Origin: Candidatus Aminicenantota bacterium
GTDB lineage: Bacteria; Acidobacteriota; Aminicenantia; Aminicenantales; Aminicenantaceae
Assembly (NCBI GenBank): GCA_016926925.1
Contig: JAFGNQ010000324.1
Span: forward strand, 1 to 5,964
Length of the DNA stretch: 5,964 nt
Direction: 5' to 3'
The notes under the pieces were generated by a model, which saw only the letters and a list, made by a program, of their open reading frames with translations, ran no database searches and was not told the origin of the DNA. Shown in pieces: positions 1-5,091 of this stretch (positions within the stretch are counted from its first letter, which is position 1; every line of letters starts with the position of its first letter). Position numbers and translations under genes: made by a program.

Positions 1-1883
1 CGGCGGAACTCTTCATCCAGGCGGTTGGGCTCGGAGTCGATCAGGGCGTCGACGAACGCCCGGCCTTCCGTCTTTCCCACCTCGACCTCGATATCCCCGA
101 AATCGCGCTTGAACTCATGGACGATCGATTCCAGGGGGTGCCGCTCTCCGTCGCGGCCCAGCGCTACCTCATCGGAGCGGTAGGCGCCTATGATCAGGAT
201 CCGGTTTCCGGCGGCATGGCGGCCCAGGTGGAAGAGCAGGCTGGCGGAGCCCTCGTCGATCCACTGCAGGTCATCCAGCACTAAAAGCAGCGGCTGGCGG
301 AGGGAGAGGGCCTGGATCACCCGGGTGTACTGCTCGAACAGATGGCTCTGCTGGAGCATGGAGTCGGCCGGGAGCGCGGCTTTCCTTTCCACCACTTTTT
401 TTAAGCGCTCGAGCCAGGGAGGGAAAACAGCGGCGGCCGATTGCGTCCTTTCGATCAGAGCGCTTCCCGGCACGAAGGTTTCGATAAGATCCGGCCCGTT
501 TTCCAGCACGGCCTGGGCCGTATGCGGGGTCAGGCGCCAGAGGCGCGCGGCATGCTCTTTGGAGATGATCCCGGCGTTCCATTTGGAGGTCACATCACCG
601 GTGAGAAGCCCCAGCAGTTCGATAAAGGGCAGGTAGGGGTCGCCGATTCCGGTGTGGGCATTGCATTTGCCGTTGGCTGCGATCAAATTCGGGTGCGCTT
701 CCTGGGCGCGGTGTATAAACTCCTGGATGAGGGCGGTTTTACCACATCCGGCTTCGCCTTTGATAAAAGCCGCCTGCCCAAGGCCTGAAAAGGCCTTCTC
801 AGCCAGCGCTTCCAGTCGTTTAAGCTCTTTTTGGCGGGCCACGAACACGGGGCGTTTGGGGACGCTTGTGTGCTGGTCTTCTCTTAAAAAGGCGGGCGCC
901 TGCGGAAGTCTGATCCCGGTTGCGGTCGGGCGTCCTTCCCGGATATTTTGGAACTCGGAGAGCAGCTCTTCCACTCGCTGAAACCTCCGCTCTTTTTCCT
1001 TCTGCAGGCATTTGAGGATCAGGCCGCAGAGATCATCGGAGGCCTTGGCGTTATGCACTCGGGGATCGGAAGGCGCTTCCGTCTTGTGTTTCAAGGCCAC
1101 GCTGAGGGCGGAATCCCCCACGAAAGGAAGCGCTCCGGTCACCATCTCATAAAGCAGAATCCCCAGCGAATAGATATCCGAGCGGTGATCGATCTCTCCG
1201 GCTTCGGCCTGCTCGGGCGACATGTACTCGGGGGTTCCGATCATGATCCCGGATCCCGTGATCCCCTTGGCCCGCAGGGACCGGGCGATCCCGAAATCCA
1301 TGATCCGGACATTCCCCTCCCGGTCGATCATGATGTTGGAGGGTTTGAGGTCGCGGTGAACGACCCCCAGCCAGTGGGCTTCGGAGAGTCCTTCGCAGAT
1401 CTGCTTGCCTATTTTTATGACCGTATCGGTATCCAGCCGCCCGACTCTCCTGATCAGGTTTTTAAGATCCTCGCCGTCGACATACTCCATGGTGATGTAA
1501 TGTGTGCCGTCATCCTCGCCCATATCGAACATGCGGCAGACGTGGCGGTGGGAGATCTTTCGGGCGATCTTAAGCTCGTTTCGGAAGCGCTCGATGGTCT
1601 TTTCGTCCATAGAGATTTCGGGCTTTATGAGCTTGAGCGCGATCTCCTCCTGGATCTTGGTGTCTTCGACACGGTAGACTTTGCCCATCCCGCCTTTGCC
1701 GAGCTCCTCTATGATGTCATAACGGTCGGCAAAAAGGGTTCCCCGCGTGAGAGCTTCTACCGGTGTTTGCAGGGTCCGGGTGAAGGCGGGCGGTTTCTCG
1801 TCGGCTATGGTCAAAGCGGCGCCGCACTCACCGCAGAATTTCTGGGAACCGGTGTTTTCTGAAGAGCAATACGGACATTTCAT
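1..1883 (-). CDS. Zinc-ribbon Ser/Thr protein kinase fused to AAA ATPase (partial, C-terminus off window)
   Basis: The minus strand is open without a stop from the ATG at 1883 to the left edge, giving 627 codons that continue beyond it. Residues 1-21 form a zinc ribbon (C3, C6, C17, C20). Residues 55 to about 315 are a complete Hanks-type kinase: glycine loop LGKGGMGKVY (61-70), ATP lysine K84, helix-C glutamate E103, catalytic HRDLKPSN (176-183), DFG (196-198) and activation-segment end GTPEYMSPEQ (216-225). All residues needed for phosphotransfer are present. From 347 a signalling-ATPase module begins (FVARQKEL), with Walker A GEAGCGKT (376-383) and Walker B LLLVLDDLQWID (532-543). Known relatives usually continue into TPR repeats or an output domain, which cannot be seen here. 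No membrane segment is visible, so it is probably a cytoplasmic signalling protein. An in-frame TAA just upstream (1889-1887) fixes the start. It is transcribed away from the other genes. Substrate and signal are unknown. Confidence 0.95.
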   Translation of the reverse strand, partial: MKCPYCSSENTGSQKFCGECGAALTIADEKPPAFTRTLQTPVEALTRGTLFADRYDIIEELGKGGMGKVYRVEDTKIQEEIALKLIKPEISMDEKTIERFRNELKIARKISHRHVCRMFDMGEDDGTHYITMEYVDGEDLKNLIRRVGRLDTDTVIKIGKQICEGLSEAHWLGVVHRDLKPSNIMIDREGNVRIMDFGIARSLRAKGITGSGIMIGTPEYMSPEQAEAGEIDHRSDIYSLGILLYEMVTGALPFVGDSALSVALKHKTEAPSDPRVHNAKASDDLCGLILKCLQKEKERRFQRVEELLSEFQNIREGRPTATGIRLPQAPAFLREDQHTSVPKRPVFVARQKELKRLEALAEKAFSGLGQAAFIKGEAGCGKTALIQEFIHRAQEAHPNLIAANGKCNAHTGIGDPYLPFIELLGLLTGDVTSKWNAGIISKEHAARLWRLTPHTAQAVLENGPDLIETFVPGSALIERTQSAAAVFPPWLERLKKVVERKAALPADSMLQQSHLFEQYTRVIQALSLRQPLLLVLDDLQWIDEGSASLLFHLGRHAAGNRILIIGAYRSDEVALGRDGERHPLESIVHEFKRDFGDIEVEVGKTEGRAFVDALIDSEPNRLDEEFR

Positions 1884-1890
1884 GGCTTAT

Positions 1891-1903
1891 CCCCCCCCCT
1901 CCT
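1891..1903 (-). promoter_or_regulatory. Kinase ribosome-binding site with G9 tract
   Basis: Read on the minus strand, AGGAGG (1903-1898) runs directly into a nine-base G tract (1899-1891) that fills most of the spacer before the ATG at 1883. The distance from the AGGAGG core to the ATG is about 14 bases, longer than the usual 5-10. However, the G-rich tail could itself pair with the anti-Shine-Dalgarno in several registers. A change in tract length would change the effective spacing. Confidence 0.75.
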
Positions 1904-1913
1904 GCATGTGAGT

Positions 1914-1942
1914 AACATATATATTCCGGGGGGGGCTGTCAA
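1914..1942 (-). promoter_or_regulatory. Promoter of kinase gene with C8 tract in spacer
   Basis: On the minus strand a perfect -35 box TTGACA (1942-1937) is followed by a 17-base spacer and the -10 box TATGTT (1919-1914, four of six consensus bases). TATATG two bases closer is an alternative -10. The spacer contains a run of eight C residues (plus-strand G8 at 1928-1935). Transcription would start near 1907, leaving a leader of about 24 bases. This is sigma-70-type consensus matching by eye and is not experimental. Confidence 0.65.
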
Positions 1943-1978
1943 TCGGCCGGGGGGGAGCCGGATGAGGGCCCTCTGAAA

Positions 1979-2230
1979 ATGGAAGTGTGGTTTCGGACCT
2001 ATTGCATTATGCGACCCGGAGCTGAAGGCTTCCGTCTTCAAGGCGTGGGACGACAGCTCATGGATCACTACATCTTCCCCGAAAGGGCAATAAAGATGGA
2101 CGCGCATCTGAAAGCGCAGCTCGAACAGGGAAAATATGACGCGATAAAGGAAGTTCGCGCGTTCGCGGGGATCCTTACCCAAGATCTGCGCAGCTTCAGC
2201 GAGGATAAGCACATCCGGGTCAACTTCGAT
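1979..2230 (+). pseudogene. S41 peptidase N-terminal domain fragment
   Basis: The plus-strand frame encodes a stretch resembling the helical N-terminal domain of S41 (C-terminal-processing/IRBP-like) peptidases. It contains HYIFPERA, then a helix with QGKYDA, then LTQDLRSFSEDKHIRV; the DKHxRV motif is the hallmark of this domain. The recognisable part is roughly codons 18-84 (2030-2230). The PDZ-like region and the serine/lysine catalytic domain are absent: the frame runs straight into antisense transposase sequence after about 2225 and stops at 2326. No signal peptide is seen and the first 17 codons match nothing I recognise, so both ends appear lost. It lies divergently beside the kinase promoter. 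I judge it a dead fragment cut by IS activity. A 115-residue protein from 1979 to 2326 could still be made, but it would lack catalytic residues. Confidence 0.65.
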
Positions 2231-2340
2231 CTGCATCAGCTGCTGGCTCGTCCACTGAGCATCGTCAAAAGCGGATCCTCCTCTGTGATAAAGTCAATTA
2301 GCTTTTGCTTGAAAACCTCGCAATAATGTCTCTGAGCCAT
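2222..2340 (-). pseudogene. IS256-type transposase N-terminal fragment (frameshifted, truncated)
   Basis: From an ATG at 2340, preceded by a good AGGAG at 2357-2353, the minus strand reads MAQRHYCEVFKQKL, then DFITEEDPLLTML. This resembles the opening of mutator/IS256-family transposases. In that frame it hits a TGA after 35 codons. If one base is restored next to 2256/2257, the protein continues as EWTSQQLMQIEV, matching the family pattern in which the segment after MLEW leads into LMQIE. Homology then ends near 2222, where the sequence becomes the antisense of the S41 fragment. The DDE catalytic domain is wholly missing. It is therefore an inactive remnant of an insertion sequence. Family assignment is from recalled sequence pattern and was not checked by search. 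Confidence 0.65.
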
Positions 2341-2380
2341 CGTTGAAAAACTCTCCTTTCGTTGAAATGCAATCTCGAAA

Positions 2381-2425
2381 AAAGTTTACGATGACTCCCT
2401 TCCCTAAATCAAAATTTACGAACTC
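2381..2425. repeat. Two 11-base direct repeats, possible IS256-type end
   Basis: AAAGTTTACGA (2381-2391) recurs as AAAATTTACGA (2411-2421), 10 of 11 matching and exactly 30 bases apart; ACTC follows both copies, two bases later in the first. A second short repeat CGTTGAAA occurs at 2341-2348 and 2360-2367. All lie in the 5' flank of the transposase fragment, where an IS terminal repeat and transposase-binding sites would be expected. The outer IS boundary cannot be placed because the partner inverted repeat is not in the window. Confidence 0.4.
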
Positions 2426-2457
2426 GATTGTACACTTGCGTCGACCGGAACCGGTGG

Positions 2458-2486
2458 TTGAAGAAAATCTCAATCGTTGGTTTAAT
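2458..2486 (+). promoter_or_regulatory. Candidate promoter for Nif3-family gene
   Basis: TTGAAG (2458-2463) and TTTAAT (2481-2486) are separated by 17 bases, matching sigma-70 boxes at four and five of six positions. The predicted transcript would begin near 2493, so the leader would be only about 11 bases and would start at the ribosome-binding site AAGGAG (2493-2498). That short leader makes the assignment tentative. A promoter further upstream, possibly in the IS remnant, is equally possible. Confidence 0.35.
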
Positions 2487-2503
2487 ATTCAAAAGGAGTA
2501 AAA

Positions 2504-3421
2504 ATGAACCGAAGAAAGTTTATTCAGGTATCCGGATCCTTTGCACTGGGCTCGGCCGTGTATACCCGGAAGGGAATTAGCCGGAATCGGTCTGTTCCCT
2601 TGAAAGCGTTGGATGTGAATAAATACCTTCGGTCTCTTTGTCCCGTCTCGGAGCCCACGGTCGATCGAATCGTTATCGGCGATCCGGAAACGGTTGTGAC
2701 CAAGATGGGCACCTGCTGGATGCCCTATTGGAAGACCCTCCAGCGCGCCGTGAACCAGGGCATCAATACGCTCGTCACTCACGAACCGGCCTTTTATTCA
2801 ACCTGGGGCTTGGAGAGGGAGGAGGATCTCTACTGGGAAAAGCCGGAAGTCGCCAAACAGGCCTACCTCGATTTGATCCAGAAAAAAAAACAGTGGATAA
2901 CGAAACAGGGTTTGGTCATCGTTCGATGTCATGATGTGATGGATAAAGTACCGGAATTCGGCATGCCGTTTGCCCTGGGAGAGGCGCTGGGCTTTACGAA
3001 AGAAGACATTATACGTTCCCGGACCTATTACAATGTGTACGGAATCTCTCCCACTCCCGCCTTAAAAGCAGCCGAAACGATTGCGGCCAGATTGAAAGCT
3101 TCCGGCCAGCCGGGCGTCGCCTTTTACGGGGATAGGGAGCGCATTGTCCAATCCATAGGCGTCGGCACCGGCTGCAACTGCGATCCCGTCCGCTACCTGG
3201 ACTTGAAACCCGACCTCTTCCTAGCCATAGATGACAAGGTCAAGACATGGATTCAGACCACGTACGCGGAAGACACCGGACATCCTCTGGTTGTGATCAA
3301 CCACGGCACGAGCGAGGAGTTCGGCATGCGGTTATTGAACGCCCGCCTGCGAACCGTCTTTCCGGATTATGAAATCCTGCATCTTGATCAAGGCTGCAGC
3401 TATTCCTGGGTGACGGTCTGA
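2504..3421 (+). CDS. Nif3/DUF34-family dinuclear-metal protein with Tat-like signal
   Basis: This is a complete 305-residue protein. The ATG at 2504 has a well-placed AAGGAG five bases upstream. Residues 2-8 (NRRKFIQ) followed by a short apolar stretch (VSGSFALGSAVY) look like a twin-arginine export signal, unusual because classical Nif3 proteins are cytoplasmic. The remainder follows the Nif3/DUF34 layout. TLVTHEPAF (89-97) replaces the usual THHP. RCHDVMD (141-147) sits where the family has an H/D-containing loop. IGVGTGCNCD (218-227) replaces the usual GGSG segment. PDLFLAIDD (236-244) matches the TGE strand, and NHGTSE (266-271) retains the H-xxx-E metal ligands. Probable metal ligands are H93, D144 or D147, H267 and E271. 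Family members are metal-dependent hydrolase-like proteins of poorly defined function; some bind GTP cyclohydrolase substrates. The gene stands alone between a transposase scar and a broken gene. Family is fairly sure; function and export are inference. Confidence 0.85.
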   Translation: MNRRKFIQVSGSFALGSAVYTRKGISRNRSVPLKALDVNKYLRSLCPVSEPTVDRIVIGDPETVVTKMGTCWMPYWKTLQRAVNQGINTLVTHEPAFYSTWGLEREEDLYWEKPEVAKQAYLDLIQKKKQWITKQGLVIVRCHDVMDKVPEFGMPFALGEALGFTKEDIIRSRTYYNVYGISPTPALKAAETIAARLKASGQPGVAFYGDRERIVQSIGVGTGCNCDPVRYLDLKPDLFLAIDDKVKTWIQTTYAEDTGHPLVVINHGTSEEFGMRLLNARLRTVFPDYEILHLDQGCSYSWVTV

Positions 3422-3692
3422 TTCGAAACCGGCCGCCGGGGAAGCTCTGTTCGAGGCTCCAGATGGGGCCCTCCGCGATGACCGAGCGGTGGGGCTCCAG
3501 CATGCGGCGTTTCATGGAGTCGAAACGCTTGAGCAACCGATCCGACTAATCGTGCCGCAGGGAAATGATCGGCGACAATTTTGGTGTCATAGAGCTGGAA
3601 CCGGGACAGTTCGGCCGTTTTCAGCCACTTCATCTACTCGGCATTGATCGGATGGCTCCACTCGATCTCGGGTGTCTCTTGAAAGCCGCCTA
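3422..3692 (-). pseudogene. Unassigned minus-strand coding remnant, broken
   Basis: This stretch shows strongly G/C-biased third codon positions on the minus strand, as in real coding DNA, but no single frame is intact. Reading from 3692 leftwards, one frame gives a segment including ETPEIEWSHPINAE, a TAG (3636-3634), then MKWLKTAELSRFQLYDTKIV and ADHFPAAR. Near 3545-3560 the coding bias moves to another frame, which continues as LLKRFDSMKRRMLEPHR and GPIWSLEQSFPGGRFRI up to the end of the Nif3-family gene. I do not recognise the family. The simplest reading is the surviving piece of a decayed gene, with one frameshift and one nonsense codon, cut where the Nif3-family gene ends. Its convergent position against that gene, without a spacer or visible terminator, supports a rearrangement junction at about 3421. 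Confidence 0.5.
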
Positions 3693-3729
3693 ATGCTTTT
3701 GTTCTAGAGTTTTTTTGTGGAAAGCGAAG

Positions 3730-3759
3730 GAAGGGTAAACCAATTATGCTTGGCCCTTC
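3730..3759. terminator. Stem-loop, possible terminator or operator
   Basis: GAAGGG (3730-3735) pairs with CCCTTC (3754-3759), and CCAA (3740-3743) pairs with TTGG (3750-3753). This gives a ten-pair stem with a four-base bulge (TAAA) and a six-base loop. It is followed by AATAATTT rather than a clean T tract, so terminator strength would be modest. It lies seven bases before the -35 box of the downstream ATPase gene. It could insulate that gene from upstream transcription, or be a regulator site. Confidence 0.35.
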
Positions 3760-3765
3760 AATAAT

Positions 3766-3794
3766 TTGACATTCGTACTGTTAGGGAATAAATT
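3766..3794 (+). promoter_or_regulatory. Promoter of AAA_14/DUF4143 ATPase gene
   Basis: A perfect TTGACA (3766-3771), a 17-base spacer and TAAATT (3789-3794, four of six) form a sigma-70-like promoter in AT-rich DNA. Transcription would start near 3801, about 30 bases before the chosen ATG. The TTG of this -35 box is in frame with the gene and could be mistaken for its start codon. TATACT at 3805-3810 is an alternative -10 but has no -35 at proper spacing. Confidence 0.55.
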
Positions 3795-3815
3795 CCTAAA
3801 TAGTTATACTATTAT

Positions 3816-3819
3816 GGAG
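3816..3819 (+). promoter_or_regulatory. Ribosome-binding site deciding ATPase start
   Basis: GGAG precedes the ATG at 3832 by 12 bases. Upstream in-frame candidates, the ATG at 3814 and TTG at 3766, have no purine-rich site before them, and the TTG lies in the promoter -35 box. Confidence 0.5.
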
Positions 3820-3831
3820 AAGAATCTTAAA

Positions 3832-4992
3832 ATGATTAAAGTTAAGCGAATACTAAATATGGATATTCCTCAAGGAAAATCAGCTTTTCTCTGGGGACCT
3901 AGAAAAATTGGGAAATCATCTTATCTTAAAAATGCTTTTCCAAACAGCTTAATCTACGATTTTCTGAAGACTGATCTCGCTCTGGAATTAACCAAAAAAC
4001 CTTCATTATTAAGAGAACGAATTCTGGCCCAGGATGTGGGAATCCTCAAGCTTCCTATCATCTTGGATGAAGTCCAAAAAGTTCCCCAGGTTTTGGATGA
4101 GGTGCATTGGCTGATTGAAAATAAAGGGCTAAGTTTCATACTTTGTGGATCGAGTGCAAGGAAACTGAAAAGAGGGAAGGCGAATCTTCTTGGAGGCCGG
4201 GCTTGGAGATACGAGATGTTCCCTTTGGTGTCGAGTGAATTAGGAGATGTGGATCTGCTGAGAGCTCTGAATCAGGGCATGATTCCTGACCACTATTTAA
4301 GGAACAACTATAAAAAATCATTGCAGGGTTATGTTCGTGACTACTTAAAGGAAGAAGTCTTTGATGAGGGACTCACGCGCAATATTCCGGCTTTTGCCAG
4401 GTTTTTTGATGCCGTGGGATATTCACATGGGGAATTAACGAATTTTTCGAATATCGCCCGGGACTGCGGAGTCGATGCCAAAACAGTCAAGGGATATTAC
4501 CAGATACTGATTGACACATTGCTGGGACGGATGGTGGAGCCGTTTAAAAAGAGACAATCCCGCCAAGTCATAACCAAGGCGCCAAAGTTCTATCTGTTCG
4601 ATGTTGGTGTTGCCGGCAGCATGGTGAAGCGGAATTTACCGGAAGAAAGGGGCGAATTGTTCGGGAAGGCTTTCGAGCATTTCATTTTTACCGAGATAGC
4701 GGCTCATTCTTCATATAGCGAATTGGATTACAAAATAAATTTTTGGAGGACGAAGTCAGGCTATGAAGTTGATTTTATTTTAGGTGATGGAATGATCGCT
4801 GTCGAAGTGAAGGGAACCAACTACGTCGGAAATAAAGAGATGCGGGCACTCTCCGCATTCATTGATGAATATGCGCCACGGAAAGCTTTTATCGTCTGTA
4901 ACGAAAAAACGGAACGTGTGCATGGACAAATAAAGATTCTCCCGTGGGGAAAATTTCTCGAAGATCTTTGGGGGGGGAGGATCATGGGCTGA
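3832..4992 (+). CDS. AAA_14/DUF4143-family ATPase with PD-(D/E)XK-like C-terminus
   Basis: This is a 386-residue protein ending in TGA, near the usual 380-450 residues of the family. The start at 3832 gives an N-terminus (MIKVKRIL) with Walker A GPRKIGKS (22-29) close behind, as in relatives. Walker B is IILDE (76-80), and a sensor-like strand ends in CGSSARKL (105-112). From about 166 the DUF4143 region begins (GYVRDYLKEE), with a winged-helix-like middle (about 200-240). The C-terminal third resembles a PD-(D/E)XK nuclease fold: FEHFIFTEI (281-289), YEVDFIL (311-317, D314) and EVKG (325-328, E325 and K327). The ATPase residues look intact; nuclease activity is not established for the family. 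Family members are widespread, often in accessory regions, and their role is undefined. The gene is more AT-rich than the kinase side and has its own promoter, suggesting acquisition. A G8 run (4970-4977) lies seven codons before the stop. Confidence 0.9.
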   Translation: MIKVKRILNMDIPQGKSAFLWGPRKIGKSSYLKNAFPNSLIYDFLKTDLALELTKKPSLLRERILAQDVGILKLPIILDEVQKVPQVLDEVHWLIENKGLSFILCGSSARKLKRGKANLLGGRAWRYEMFPLVSSELGDVDLLRALNQGMIPDHYLRNNYKKSLQGYVRDYLKEEVFDEGLTRNIPAFARFFDAVGYSHGELTNFSNIARDCGVDAKTVKGYYQILIDTLLGRMVEPFKKRQSRQVITKAPKFYLFDVGVAGSMVKRNLPEERGELFGKAFEHFIFTEIAAHSSYSELDYKINFWRTKSGYEVDFILGDGMIAVEVKGTNYVGNKEMRALSAFIDEYAPRKAFIVCNEKTERVHGQIKILPWGKFLEDLWGGRIMG

Positions 4993-5074
4993 GGAATGGA
5001 GTTCCGAATTTGGTGTGAATATGACGGGCGATACAGGCGGCATTGGAAGAAGGCCTACCGGACTACTGAATCAA

Positions 5075-5091
5075 AGAGGACCATTCGTTTG
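5075..5091 (+). promoter_or_regulatory. Ribosome-binding site and TTG start of permease
   Basis: AGAGGA (5075-5080) is eight bases before an in-frame TTG (5089-5091). Starting there gives the N-terminus MTKSEQKPPR, a good match to how permease prefix domains begin. The earlier in-frame ATG at 4996 has only a weak upstream purine stretch and would add 31 residues unlike the family. Confidence 0.5.

Noticed and set aside
190..788. Overlapping plus-strand frames of 148 and 115 codons
   Set aside because: They are shadows of the kinase's ATPase module, which contains Walker A and B on the minus strand.
948..1862. Long plus-strand frame of 304 codons
   Set aside because: It is antisense to the kinase domain, whose catalytic motifs are intact on the minus strand; its protein shows no recognisable domain.
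1880..2236. Minus-strand frame of 118 codons starting MQIEVD
   Set aside because: Only its first few residues are the tail of the transposase fragment; the rest is antisense to the S41 fragment and the kinase promoter.
2882..2890. A9 run in the Nif3-family gene as a slippage site
   Set aside because: It encodes three lysines in an intact frame, and A-runs of this size are common in coding DNA; nothing else points to frameshifting.
3766..3831. TTG or upstream ATG start for the AAA_14 ATPase
   Set aside because: The TTG is part of a perfect -35 box, the upstream ATG has no ribosome-binding site, and relatives begin near the ATG at 3832.
4996..5088. N-terminal extension of the permease from ATG 4996
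   Set aside because: The 31 extra residues do not resemble the prefix domain, and a better ribosome-binding site precedes the TTG at 5089.
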